Assembly (NCBI RefSeq): GCF_050859025.1
Contig: NZ_CP138200.1
Location: 3,286,001-3,350,000, forward strand
Length of the DNA: 64,000 nucleotides
Direction of reading: 5' to 3'
Source of the DNA: Wukongibacter sp050859025
Lineage (GTDB): Bacteria > Bacillota > Clostridia > Peptostreptococcales > Caminicellaceae
The position numbers were made by a program, and so were the translations under genes. Every line of letters begins with the position of its first letter. Position 1 is the first letter of the stretch. Under the pieces are notes generated by a model. It was given only the letters and a program-made list of their open reading frames with translations. It had not been told where the DNA came from and made no database searches. This document shows positions 36,344 through 45,800 of this stretch, one piece after another.

Positions 36344-36817
36344 TCACCACTTAAATATTATTTTTCCAATTATGCTTTCCTTATCTATAAAACCTATTTC
36401 CTCGTATCTACTGTCTACACTCACTTTTCTATTATCACCAAGGACAAAAAAGTGATCTAAAGGAATAAGTCTCCTATAAAAATGGTCATTGGACAGATAT
36501 GTAACATAGGGTTCATGAATCTCATAATTATTTATATATACTTTAGAAGATATAATTTCAACGGTTTCATTTTCTAAACCAATGACACGTTTTACAATAT
36601 ACTTACTATTATGGCTCTTTAGTTTAAAAACTATTATATCTTCTCTTTTTGGTTCATGGAATTTATATGCTATTTTATTAATTAAAACCCAGTCTCCATC
36701 TGTAATTACAGGATACATAGAATTTCCCTTTACCCTTATTGGCTTAAGGATAAGACTACAGGAAATAAATAAAATTATAATTATCATTAATATATGTTTA
36801 AATGTCTTTCTGAACAT
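36344..36817 (-). CDS. lepB: Signal peptidase I
   Basis: Removes signal peptides from exported proteins. The 157-residue membrane protein has one N-terminal helix (about 7-25), the catalytic serine S33 in GNSMYP and lysine K76 in YIVKRVIG, plus the boxes VLGDNRKVSVDSRYEEIG. It is short, like Bacillus SipS-type enzymes. The ribosome site is weak. It follows rplS after a terminator. Confidence 0.95.
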   Translation of the reverse strand: MFRKTFKHILMIIIILFISCSLILKPIRVKGNSMYPVITDGDWVLINKIAYKFHEPKREDIIVFKLKSHNSKYIVKRVIGLENETVEIISSKVYINNYEIHEPYVTYLSNDHFYRRLIPLDHFFVLGDNRKVSVDSRYEEIGFIDKESIIGKIIFKW

Positions 36818-36872
36818 TTTCTACACACCAAATTTATTATTAAATCCTTTTATTTTTTTGATGAAAATACAA

Positions 36873-36894
36873 AAGGGACTGAAACCAGTCCCCT
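36873..36894 (-). terminator. Terminator of rplS
   Basis: Minus-strand stem GGGACTG-GTTT-CAGTCCC followed by TTTTGTATTTT, 14 bases after the rplS stop. Confidence 0.85.
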
Positions 36895-36907
36895 TAAATC
36901 AGCTAGA

Positions 36908-37258
36908 TTAGCGTCTTCTTTCTTTAACTTTAGCAGCTTTTCCAACTCTTTCTCTTAAGTAATTCAATTTAGCTCTTCTAACTTTACCTCTTCTTGTCAC
37001 TTCGATTTTATCAATCTTAGGTGAATGAAGTGGTAATGTCTTTTCAACACCTACACCGTAAGAAATTTTTCTTACTGTAAACGTTTCTCTAACACCGCCG
37101 TTTTGTCTCTTTAAAACAACGCCTTCGAAAATCTGAATTCTTTCTCTTTTACCTTCCTTTACTTTTAAGTGAACCTTTACAGTATCACCAACAGAAAATT
37201 CAGGTATATCAGACTTAAGTTGCTCTAGGTCTAATGCTTTAATGATTTCCATATTCAT
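36908..37258 (-). CDS. rplS: 50S ribosomal protein L19
   Basis: L19 sits at the 30S-50S interface. The 116-residue protein has the signature GVGVEKTLPLHSPKIDKIEV and the basic end. GGGAGG precedes ATG 37258. It has its own promoter and a structured leader upstream, so its expression may be autogenously controlled. Confidence 0.98.
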   Translation of the reverse strand: MNMEIIKALDLEQLKSDIPEFSVGDTVKVHLKVKEGKRERIQIFEGVVLKRQNGGVRETFTVRKISYGVGVEKTLPLHSPKIDKIEVTRRGKVRRAKLNYLRERVGKAAKVKERRR

Positions 37259-37333
37259 AATTTGCTACCTCCCTCCGTCATAGACGTTCATTCCTTGTGT
37301 CATGGAAGAGGACCGTCCGTATTACCACAAGTT
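37259..37333 (-). ncRNA. Probable L19 leader (autoregulatory 5' UTR)
   Basis: Between the promoter and rplS the transcript can fold CTTGTG (start) with CACAAG, enclosing a small GGACGGTCC hairpin. It ends at the GGGAGG ribosome site. Such leaders upstream of rplS are known in Firmicutes (L19 leader family). The match is by position and pairing only; no covariance search was possible. Confidence 0.5.
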
Positions 37334-37362
37334 ATTATATCACAGCATGCAAAGCTGTACAA
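37334..37362 (-). promoter_or_regulatory. Promoter of rplS
   Basis: Minus strand TTGTAC (37357-37362) and TATAAT (37334-37339) with a 17-base spacer. The predicted start leads into the structured rplS leader. Confidence 0.8.
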
Positions 37363-37397
37363 CACTATTTTTGAATTTATTTTAGATTTTTATTCCA

Positions 37398-37508
37398 TAT
37401 AGGAATTTCAGTAAAAACTTTAATTTAGATATGTCTACAGCCCCTAAAATCATTGAATATTTTTACATTCATAAATTGAATTTTATATATGTAGAACTAA
37501 TTACTATA
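37398..37508. repeat. TATAG-ended palindromic element, family A copy 3 (diverged)
   Basis: The left arm TATAGGAATTTCAGTAAAAA resembles the family A end. The right arm runs to the trmD stop codon, where the minus strand reads ATATAGTAATTAG, so the element's TATAG overlaps the TAG stop. The arms are more degraded than in other copies. Confidence 0.6.
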
Positions 37509-38262
37509 TTTCTTCACTTACAATCTCTACTAATAATTTTTTTAGCTTAGTTTTTTCTTTCATACTAATATCATCCCTTTGAAATAGCTTAACAATTAAA
37601 TCTGGTCTTCTCTCAATAGTTATTTTTAACGATTCCCTTGTTCTCCATTCATTTATTAATTTATGATTTCCTGATAAAAGTATGTCCGGCACAGACTCCC
37701 CATCATATGTAGCTGGTCTTGTATAATGAGGATATTCTAAAAGACCATTGTAAAAGCTTTCGTCTTCAAATGATTCGTCCTTGCCTAAAACTCCAGGGAT
37801 TAACCTGCAAACTGAATCTATAATAACCATAGCTGGAAGCTCTCCACCAGTTAGGACATAGTCACCAATAGAAATTTCATCAGTAACCCATTTATCAATA
37901 ATTCTTTGGTCTATACCTTCATAATGACCACATACAAAAACTAATTCTTTTTCTTTCGAGAAAGTATTTGCTATTTTTTGATTAAAAGTTTTACCCTTTG
38001 GGGTTAAATATACAACTCTACAGCTATCCTTATCCTTTGTTAGAGAATGTAATGAATCAAATATAGGCTGATTCATTAGAACCATACCGGATCCTCCTCC
38101 ATATGGATAATCATCTACTTTTTTATGTTTATTTTTCGAAGAGTCTCTTATATTTATTGGGTTTATTTCAATTATACCCTTCTCTCTAGCCCTACCAATA
38201 ATACTTTCACCCATTATATTATTAAACATCTCTGGAAACAGAGTTAAAACATTTATAATCAT
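37504..38262 (-). CDS. trmD: tRNA (guanine-N1-)-methyltransferase TrmD
   Basis: Makes m1G37 in tRNAs, preventing frameshifts. The 252-residue SPOUT enzyme shows ILTLFPEMF-like start (VLTLFPEMFNNI), DDYPYGGGSGMVL, LVFVCGHYEGIDQR and SIGDYVLTGGELPA, all diagnostic of the trefoil knot and SAM site. It overlaps rimM by ATGA. Its stop codon lies in the end of a palindromic repeat. Confidence 0.97.
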   Translation of the reverse strand: MIINVLTLFPEMFNNIMGESIIGRAREKGIIEINPINIRDSSKNKHKKVDDYPYGGGSGMVLMNQPIFDSLHSLTKDKDSCRVVYLTPKGKTFNQKIANTFSKEKELVFVCGHYEGIDQRIIDKWVTDEISIGDYVLTGGELPAMVIIDSVCRLIPGVLGKDESFEDESFYNGLLEYPHYTRPATYDGESVPDILLSGNHKLINEWRTRESLKITIERRPDLIVKLFQRDDISMKEKTKLKKLLVEIVSEEI

Positions 38263-38771
38263 TCTATCATACCTTCTATAAGTTTAACTTTAATTATCTT
38301 TTCTTCTATATTTACTTCTCTTATAAATTCCTTAACAACAGGAATAAAAAATTTCTTTTTACTTCCTTTATATTCAACTACATAAATATCTTGAGCAGTA
38401 TTTTGCATAACATCTACAAGATTTCCGATATGTGTATTCTTCTCATCAACAATCTTGGAACCTATCAAATCAAAGATATAATAAGTATCATCAGGTAAAT
38501 CTCGGACTTCATCTTTATCTATAACAATATATTTATCCTTTAACTTATCAACATCATTTATACTATCTAGTCCCTTAAATTTTAGTATTATCAGTTTACC
38601 TTTATATCTTATTTTCTCAATTTCCAGAGCAACGCTCACCGAACTCTCTTCCAAATTAACATATTCTAATTCTTCAAATCGTTCCTTATAATCCGTAAGT
38701 GGGTATACTCTAACTTCGCCTTTTAATCCCTGAGTACTTACTATTTGACCTATCCTGATTTGCTCACCCAC
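38259..38771 (-). CDS. rimM: Ribosome maturation factor RimM
   Basis: Helps 30S assembly near S19. The 170-residue protein has the N-terminal barrel (IGQIVSTQGLKGEVRVYPLT) and C-terminal PRC barrel (YYIFDLIGSKIVDE with HIGNLVDVMQ). The start is GTG 38771 with AAGGGGTGA upstream. It overlaps trmD, consistent with co-translation. Confidence 0.95.
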   Translation of the reverse strand: MGEQIRIGQIVSTQGLKGEVRVYPLTDYKERFEELEYVNLEESSVSVALEIEKIRYKGKLIILKFKGLDSINDVDKLKDKYIVIDKDEVRDLPDDTYYIFDLIGSKIVDEKNTHIGNLVDVMQNTAQDIYVVEYKGSKKKFFIPVVKEFIREVNIEEKIIKVKLIEGMIE

Positions 38772-38840
38772 TTAATCACCCCTTCATAGCGAAATATCTA
38801 TTATATTAATAATATCCAAAAAAAGAATATTTGAACCCAT

Positions 38841-38991
38841 ATTATCCATAGAAAATCAAAAACTCTACTTCTTTCTTTTATTTCTAAGATATTTATCAAA
38901 TTCTCAGCATACCCATTTTATATATTTTGAAATTCTATGAACGTCTTAGAAACCAAAGCTGCCTGCATATTTTAAAACTTTCCATGAATAA
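38841..38991. repeat. Family D palindromic element, copy 2
   Basis: Aligned with 31896-32046: ends ATTATCCATAG and CATGAATA, internal blocks CAAAAACTCTACT, TTCTAAGA, TATCAAAT, TCTTAGAA and CTGCATATTTTAAAAC. It fills the gap between khpA and rimM and abuts the khpA terminator. Confidence 0.7.
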
Positions 38992-38992
38992 C

Positions 38993-39020
38993 AAAAGGAT
39001 TAGGGCACCCTAATCCTTTT
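38993..39020 (-). terminator. Terminator of khpA
   Basis: Perfect 13-base stem AAAAGGATTAGGG/CCCTAATCCTTTT with a two-base loop, followed on the minus strand by TTTTGTTATT. It lies 4 bases after the khpA stop. Confidence 0.85.
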
Positions 39021-39024
39021 AGCT

Positions 39025-39255
39025 TTATTGAATAATTTCTACAACAACTCGTTTGTTTTCTCTAGTAGCAGCAGCCTTAACAACAGTTCTAATTGCCTTA
39101 GCTATTCTACCTTGTTTCCCAATTACTTTACCCATATCTTCAGAAGCAACTTTTAGTTCGATTATAACCGATTGAGTACCTTCTATCTCATTAACTTGTA
39201 CTTCTTCGGGATGGTCAACTAATGCTTTCGCAATAATCTTCACTAATTCTCCCAT
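39025..39255 (-). CDS. khpA: KH-domain RNA-binding protein KhpA (YlqC)
   Basis: Small RNA-binding protein that pairs with KhpB in Firmicutes. The 76-residue product is a single KH domain with the GxxG-type loop in VIGKQGRIAKAIR. The position between rpsP and rimM is conserved. A role in RNA metabolism or cell growth is known for homologues. It ends with a strong terminator. Confidence 0.95.
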   Translation of the reverse strand: MGELVKIIAKALVDHPEEVQVNEIEGTQSVIIELKVASEDMGKVIGKQGRIAKAIRTVVKAAATRENKRVVVEIIQ

Positions 39256-39278
39256 AATTTCACCCCCTAGAAGCCAAA

Positions 39279-39548
39279 TTATGCCTTTTTAGCTTCTTCA
39301 AACTTTTCATTAATACCATGCTTTTTGAATAAATCCTTCACAGTATCAGTAGGTTGTGCACCATTATTTAACCATTTAACAGCTTTTTCATCATCTATCT
39401 TTATTTCAACAGGCTCTGAAACTGGATTGTAATATCCTATTTCCTCAATACATCTACCATCTCTTGGTGAACGTGAGTCTGCAACTACTATTCTATAAAA
39501 TGGTTTCTTCTTAGCTCCCATTCTTCTCAATCTGATTTTTACCGCCAT
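39279..39548 (-). CDS. rpsP: 30S ribosomal protein S16
   Basis: S16 supports early 30S assembly. The start is ATG 39548 preceded by GGAGGTG; a longer frame runs upstream without its own site. The 89-residue protein has MAVKIRLRRMGAKKKPFYRI and the block ADSRSPRDGRCIEEIGYYNP, both typical. It follows ffh after a palindromic element. Confidence 0.98.
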   Translation of the reverse strand: MAVKIRLRRMGAKKKPFYRIVVADSRSPRDGRCIEEIGYYNPVSEPVEIKIDDEKAVKWLNNGAQPTDTVKDLFKKHGINEKFEEAKKA

Positions 39549-39627
39549 GCTATTCACCTCCTTAAAATTATACATATATTTTAAAATATTTATATATAAC
39601 CAACATTGAAGTTCATAGAACATATGT

Positions 39628-39724
39628 AGATAAGCAACTTCAAAGTTCAATAAATTTAAAGAAAAAATGTAAAACTCTTAATTCTTTTTAGATTTACCCT
39701 AAGTTTCGAATGTTGTTTATCTAT
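39628..39724. repeat. TATAG-type palindromic element, family C copy 1
   Basis: The left arm TAGATAAGCAACTTCAAAG pairs with the right arm, whose reverse complement is TATAGATAAACAACATTCGAA. The stem is about 35 bases long. An outer pair ATAACCAAC (39597-39605) and GTTGGTTAT (39726-39734) suggests nested or successive insertions. It lies between ffh and rpsP. Confidence 0.65.
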
Positions 39725-39736
39725 AGTTGGTTATTC

Positions 39737-41077
39737 TTAAAAGAACGGCAATTTAAATTTACCGCCTTTTTTAAGCCCTTTTTCCATTCCAGAAAGTTGT
39801 TTCATCATCTTTCTAGTCTGTTCAAACTGTTTAAGCAGCTTATTTACTGCTTGAACACTAGTTCCACTTCCCATAGCAATCCTTTTTCTTCTACTACCTT
39901 TAATTATGGAAGGGTTTTTTCTTTCTTCTGCAGTCATTGATTGTATAATAGCCTCAATATGAACCAACTCTTTTTCATCAACATTCAAATTCTTGAGTTG
40001 TTTATTGTTTACACCAGGCATCATTTCCAGTATTTGATTAAGTGGTCCCATGTTTTTCATCTGCTCAAGTTGATCTAAAAAATCTTCCAAATTGAAATCT
40101 TGTGATTTAATTTTTTGTTCCAATTTTTTTAATTTATTTTCATCAAAGTTTGCCTGAGCTTTTTCTATAAGGCTTAATACATCACCCATGCCCAATATTC
40201 TTGAGGCTAATCTATCTGGATGAAATGGCTCTAAGTCAGTTAATTTCTCTCCAACCCCAATATATTTAATAGGCTTTTCTGTAACGGCTCTAACTGACAG
40301 TGCTGCACCACCTCTAGTATCACCATCAAGCTTTGTTAATATGATTCCGTCAATACCTAATTCGGCATTAAAGGAATCAGCAACATTTACAGCATCCTGA
40401 CCAGTCATAGCATCTACAACAAGCATAATTTCATGGGGGCCAACTTCTGCTTTTATATCCTTTAATTCATCCATAAGCTTTTCATCTATATGAAGTCTTC
40501 CGGCAGTGTCGACTATCACGACATCATTACCATACTTTTTAGCATGTTCTATACCTGCTTTGGCTATATTTACAGGGCTTATCTTATCGCCCATAGAAAA
40601 CACAGGAATATCAAGTTGTTCTCCAACTACATGTAGCTGTTTTATTGCTGCCGGTCTATAAATATCACAGGCCACCAAAAGAGGTCTTTTTCCAAGCTTT
40701 TTAAGCTGTCCTCCTAGCTTACCACCTGTAGTAGTTTTACCTGCCCCTTGTAATCCAACTAGCATAACAATCGTAGGAGGTTTAGAAGAAAACTCAATTT
40801 TACTCTGTGTATTACCCATTAAATTAGTAAGTTCTTCATTAACAATTTTTATAACCTGTTGACCTGGAGTTAAACTCTCTAACACCTCATGACCAACAGT
40901 TCTTTCTGTAACCTTCTTAATAAAATCCTTAACAACCTTATAGTTTACATCTGCTTCAAGTAATGCAAGCTTTACTTCACGCATTGCAGCCTTTACATCT
41001 TTTTCAGAAAGCTTACCCTTACCCTTTAGTTTTTTAAATGTGTTTTGAAGCTTTTCGGAAAGACCTTCAAAAATCAT
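39737..41077 (-). CDS. ffh: Signal recognition particle protein Ffh
   Basis: SRP GTPase that targets membrane proteins to FtsY. The 446-residue protein has the N domain, P-loop GLQGAGKTTTGGK (108-120), DTAGRLHID, TKLDGDTRGGAA and a Met-rich M domain with GSRRKRIAMGSGTSVQAVN. It is encoded directly after ylxM, its likely regulator. Confidence 0.98.
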   Translation of the reverse strand: MIFEGLSEKLQNTFKKLKGKGKLSEKDVKAAMREVKLALLEADVNYKVVKDFIKKVTERTVGHEVLESLTPGQQVIKIVNEELTNLMGNTQSKIEFSSKPPTIVMLVGLQGAGKTTTGGKLGGQLKKLGKRPLLVACDIYRPAAIKQLHVVGEQLDIPVFSMGDKISPVNIAKAGIEHAKKYGNDVVIVDTAGRLHIDEKLMDELKDIKAEVGPHEIMLVVDAMTGQDAVNVADSFNAELGIDGIILTKLDGDTRGGAALSVRAVTEKPIKYIGVGEKLTDLEPFHPDRLASRILGMGDVLSLIEKAQANFDENKLKKLEQKIKSQDFNLEDFLDQLEQMKNMGPLNQILEMMPGVNNKQLKNLNVDEKELVHIEAIIQSMTAEERKNPSIIKGSRRKRIAMGSGTSVQAVNKLLKQFEQTRKMMKQLSGMEKGLKKGGKFKLPFF

Positions 41078-41100
41078 TTACTAACCTCCTTAAGAACCCT

Positions 41101-41475
41101 TTACAGGCTCTCATCTAATATGTCAAGAAGTGCTCTTTTCATGTTCGCTATCTCACTTAAAATATCACTTTTTTCATAATCAGAATTTATAATATTAGTC
41201 AAACCCTCTATCTGGTTTATTAACTCATTAACACTAGTTCTAGTATTTGAAAACTTAGCAAGCAATTTAAGCTTTTCCTCATAATCATTTAAAGTTTTTC
41301 TCGATCTCTTTATCGTATCATAAACAGCCTGTCTACTTATTCCAAGATTTTCTGATATCTCTCCTAAGGAAAAATCATGAACACAATATAATCTCAAAAT
41401 TTCCTGCTGCTTTTCAGTAAGTAAACTACCATAAAAATCAAATAAATTGCCTAATCTAATTCTCTTTTCAAACAT
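41101..41475 (-). CDS. ylxM: YlxM-like helix-turn-helix protein associated with SRP
   Basis: A 124-residue DNA-binding-type protein encoded before ffh throughout Firmicutes. The HTH is visible in LSEKQ-like and SLGEISENLGISRQAVYDTI, residues about 35-55, followed by a coiled-coil tail. Sigma-like HTH proteins of this family affect SRP function in streptococci. It is first in its operon, behind a strong promoter with an overlapping palindrome. Confidence 0.93.
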   Translation of the reverse strand: MFEKRIRLGNLFDFYGSLLTEKQQEILRLYCVHDFSLGEISENLGISRQAVYDTIKRSRKTLNDYEEKLKLLAKFSNTRTSVNELINQIEGLTNIINSDYEKSDILSEIANMKRALLDILDESL

Positions 41476-41494
41476 ATTAACACTTCCTAGAAAT

Positions 41495-41526
41495 ACATCT
41501 GTAAAGGTTTTGTGCTTTACAGATGT
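41495..41526 (-). promoter_or_regulatory. Perfect 12-base palindrome at the ylxM-ffh start site
   Basis: ACATCTGTAAAG (41495-41506) and CTTTACAGATGT (41515-41526) are exact inverse complements around an 8-base loop. It starts right after the -10 box, so it covers the transcription start. It may be an operator, or give a 5'-end stem in the mRNA. Confidence 0.6.
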
Positions 41527-41555
41527 ATTGTATACTACTATTATTTCATTGTCAA
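41527..41555 (-). promoter_or_regulatory. Strong promoter of ylxM-ffh
   Basis: Minus strand TTGACA (41550-41555, consensus) and TACAAT (41527-41532) with a 17-base spacer. Confidence 0.85.
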
Positions 41556-41577
41556 TAGAAAATATTAAAAAAATCTA

Positions 41578-41606
41578 TTATAAAGTCTTTACTTAGATCC
41601 CTATAT
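41578..41606. repeat. Half copy of a family A palindrome
   Basis: TATAAAGTCTTTACTTAGAT followed by CCCTATA matches the right arm of family A elements (for example 32295-32323). No left arm is present next to it. It lies 34 bases after the ftsY stop. Confidence 0.65.
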
Positions 41607-41639
41607 ATAGTTTTACTTTCATCTCTATATGTCTTAAAA

Positions 41640-42842
41640 CTAATTTTCACTTAGCAAAGCATCGACAAAATCTTTTGCGTTAAAAGGCTGAAGATCTTCC
41701 ATTCCTTCTCCAACTCCTATATATTTAACAGGTATATCTAACTCAGAAGTTATACCCATCACTACTCCACCCTTTGCTGTACCATCTAGCTTTGTTAATA
41801 CTATTCCCGTTATACCAGCAACTTCTCTAAAGGTTTTCGCTTGTTGGATTGCATTTTGACCAGTTGTAGCATCTAAAACCAATAAAACCTCTTTTTTAGC
41901 CTCAGGATACTCTCTCTCAACTATTTTGAATACCTTTCCTAACTCATTCATTAAGTTCTTTTTATTGTGTAATCTTCCCGCAGTATCACATATTAAAACA
42001 TCAATCTTTCTAGCCTTTGCCGATTGAATTGCATCGTAAATTATTGCTGCCGGATCTGATCCTTCCTGCTGATGAATAACATTTACACCTACTCTATCTC
42101 CCCATACCTTTAACTGATCTATTGCAGCTGCTCTAAAAGTATCTCCAGCCGCTAACATAACCTTTTTCCCCTTAGATTTTATATTATAGCCTATTTTACC
42201 TATTGAAGTAGTCTTTCCTACTCCATTAACTCCTATAACAATAACAATAGCTGGAGAAGGTGATATATTTAAAGAACTATCCTTTGTAGTAGTTAATAAC
42301 TCCTCCATGATTTCCTTTAAAACTGACTTAACCTCATCGGTTTCAGTTAGTTTCCTAGCCTTAATCTCGTCCCTAAGCCTGTCCATAATTTTCATTGTTG
42401 TGTCCATTCCCACATCAGATACAATAAGAATCTCTTCTAATTCTTCAAGGAACTCTTCATCAATTTTTGTATAGGATTTCATTAATGTATCAATTTTTTC
42501 AGTTATACCCTTTCTAGTTTTTGTTAATCCCGATTTTAACTTTGAAAAGAAACTTGGTGCCTTATCTTTAGGCTCAACTACTTCACCCTCCTCAGTTTCA
42601 CATGTCTCATCCTCAAAGCTGTCATCTATTTTAGAATTGTCTACCATAGATTCTTTTGTTTCTTCATCATTGTATGCATCTTTACCAATTTCCTGTTCTT
42701 CTATAGTATCATCACTAATAATTTCTTCTTTAATTATTTCCTCTGGTATAGCTTCTTCTTGAACTACCTCCTCTTGTACAATACTTTCTTCCTTCTTTTC
42801 TTCATTATTTTTCTTCATTTTCTTAAAAAACTTTTTCAACAT
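41640..42842 (-). CDS. ftsY: Signal recognition particle receptor FtsY
   Basis: Membrane-associated GTPase receptor for SRP. The 400-residue protein has an acidic, Glu-rich N-terminal A region (about 10-95), then the N domain and the GTPase core with GVNGVGKTT at 204-212, DTAGRLHNK and TKLDGTAKGG. It follows smc by 20 bases, as in Bacillus. Confidence 0.97.
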   Translation of the reverse strand: MLKKFFKKMKKNNEEKKEESIVQEEVVQEEAIPEEIIKEEIISDDTIEEQEIGKDAYNDEETKESMVDNSKIDDSFEDETCETEEGEVVEPKDKAPSFFSKLKSGLTKTRKGITEKIDTLMKSYTKIDEEFLEELEEILIVSDVGMDTTMKIMDRLRDEIKARKLTETDEVKSVLKEIMEELLTTTKDSSLNISPSPAIVIVIGVNGVGKTTSIGKIGYNIKSKGKKVMLAAGDTFRAAAIDQLKVWGDRVGVNVIHQQEGSDPAAIIYDAIQSAKARKIDVLICDTAGRLHNKKNLMNELGKVFKIVEREYPEAKKEVLLVLDATTGQNAIQQAKTFREVAGITGIVLTKLDGTAKGGVVMGITSELDIPVKYIGVGEGMEDLQPFNAKDFVDALLSEN

Positions 42843-42862
42843 TTACAGTCCTCCTCTTTTGT

Positions 42863-45800
42863 CTAACTAGCTACATCACTAAGTTTTACTGAAACCACCT
42901 TTGATACTCCATATTCCTGCATTGTAATACCATATAAATAATCAATAATCTCCATAGTTCCTTTTCTATGGGTAATAACTATAAACTGTGAATTTTTTGA
43001 AAACTCCTTTAAAAACTCAGCAAATCTAAAAATATTTACATCATCTAAGGCTGCCTCAATTTCATCCAATATACAAAATGGAGTTGGTTTAGTTCTAAGT
43101 ATTGAAAATAGCAATGCTATGGCAGTTAGAGCCTTTTCCCCCCCAGAAAGCAATGTTAAATTTTGAAGCTTTTTCCCTGGAGGTTGTGCTATAATATCTA
43201 TATTTCCCTCTAAAACATCACCACTATCATCTAAAACAAGCTTAGCTTTTCCACCACTGAAAAGCTGATTAAAAATCACATTGAAGTTCTCATTTATTTC
43301 GTGAAAGCTTTTAATAAATTGCTTCTTCATAGTAGCTTCTAATTCACGAATTACTTGGTTCAAAGAATCCTTTGCCTTAATTAAATCCTCCTTTTGTGAG
43401 TTAAGAAAGGCATGTCTTTCACTTACTTCTTCATATTCCTTTATTGAGCTCAAATTTACTTCTCCAAGCTTTTTTACTTCCTTGTTCAGATAACTAATCC
43501 TACTTGAAGCCTTACTAAAGTTTTCTATTTCGCTCCTATGATCTAATGCATCCATATAGCTCAATTCATATTTTTCCCATATTTTTTTTATATAATTATC
43601 ATGCTGAAGTTCAAGTCTTGCTTTTTTTACTTCAATCTTATGCAAACTCTCTTTTAAATCATCTAATGCATTATCTATATTATCAATTTTTGAAAGTAAG
43701 TCTTTATTCTTTTCATTCCAAACATTTTTTTCTTCAGTGTATTTGTTGATATTATAATCAATTTGCTTTCCAAGAATATTGTTGTCATTAATAGATATTT
43801 CTATCTTTTTAAGCTCATCAATATACAATTCCTTTTCAGCGCTTAGTTCTTTTAATTCATTCTCTCTACTTAACCTATTGTTTTTCCATACCTCAATAGT
43901 ATTCTTTATTCTATTTATTTCACTTAAATGGTTTTCTCTTTTTCCCTTTATCGAAGCCGATTTCACCTTTATTCCAGTGATATAATCCTTTAAGGAGTCC
44001 GCTTCCTTTTGTTTATCACTAACAAATCCGTTTATTTCTTTTATATTATCTCGAAGGCTCAAATTTTCTGATTCAAGCTCCTTTATCTTAGCTTCCTTTT
44101 TTGAAACAGATGCCTCCATATCCCTTAGTTCACTCTTAAGCTCCTCAAGTTCCCCCTCTAGGTTATTCATAGATTGACCTAGGGATTTTCCCTGATTTTT
44201 AATATTCATTACAATATTTTCTTGCTTAAGCTGCATAAGCTTCATCTCTTCAATTGAAGTTGAATTACTCTTAAGTTTTCCATCAATATCATCTATCGTA
44301 TTTTTAAGTTCCTCTAGGTCCTTTTCGTTTTCAAGAGTTAGCTTACTTAGTTTAGTGATTTTATCCTCAAGCTCAGCCAAACGTCTTTTCCTGCTAAAAA
44401 CATTCGAAATTTTTGACTTGTAACTACCTCCAGTGATAGTTCCTCCAGGATTCATCACATCGCCATCAAGGGTAACTATTTTATATTTCTTTATTACTTT
44501 TGAAATTTTAACAGCAGAATCTATATTATCTACTATTAAAGTTTTTCCTAATAAATAAGCAAATAGATTGCTGTATTCCTTAGAGCAGGAAATAAGCTCA
44601 TTAGCTATACCAATATAGCCTTCTAAAGCCTCTATATCTTTGCTAATATCTCTTGTCTGCCACAAAGATACATTGGACAGAGGGAAAAATGTAACTCGTC
44701 CTAGATTGTTTTTCTTTAAGTATTTAATAATCCTTTTTGCATCACCTTCATCATTACAAACAATGTTTTGCATAGAATAACCTAGAGCAACCTCCATAGC
44801 AATCTCATATTCCTTTGGTATACTCATAAGCTCAGCAACCACTCCATGTACACCCCTACCAATTTCCCTTTCATTTTTGCATATCTGTAGAGTTTTTCTT
44901 ACACTTGTACTAAAGCCTTCATAGGACTTATCCATAGCCTCAAGCAATTTTCTTTGTGACTGCATATCTCTTAGATTATTTTTATCTATTTCATATTTCT
45001 TAAGTAACTCCTTATGTCTATTAGTGTAATCATTACTATTCTTGATTAACTTTTCCTTCTCTAGGTTTTTCTTTGTATATGAATCCTTTATATTTTCTAA
45101 TTCTTCAGAAGCTATCTTTAATTTCTCTGAGTTTTCCTTTTCATTAGCGTTTATGCTTCGTTTTTCATCTTCAATTTTTCTTATCCTATTTTCTATATTA
45201 TCCTTCATGGTTTTAATACTATTAACTTCACTTTTAGTAGAAGATACCAAATTAAGAACCTCTATGACCTTACTCTTTAATTCTTCCAATACACCTTGTT
45301 TGTCATCTATTAACCTTATATTAGCATCATATTTGCTATTTTCACTTATCAGCAACTCATTATTTTCTTCTAATAAGCTTTCGAGTTCATTCTTTTCTTC
45401 TAATAATTTTGACAACTCTATATGAATATTCTTATCTTCACTTGATATATTTTCAACTTCACTTTCTATTCTTGATATATTATTTTGTATATTCTGTATC
45501 TTCTCCTGATATAATATCCTATCTCCTTCTAACTGCTTTATTAAATTCTTAATTTCATAAAAATTATCCTTAAGGCTTTGAATATTATCTTGTAGATCAT
45601 CGATTTTTCTTTGACACTCTATTTGCTCATCTTCTATATTCTCTTTTTTACTTAGGTAATCAGTATGTTGTGCTCTTACAATACTAAACTGCTCTTCCTC
45701 TGATTTAAGTTTAAGCTTAACATCATCTATCTCATTTAAAAATAAATTAAGCTCCAACTCTTTTAGCTCCTCAGATAATTCTATGAAGGCTTTTGCCTTA

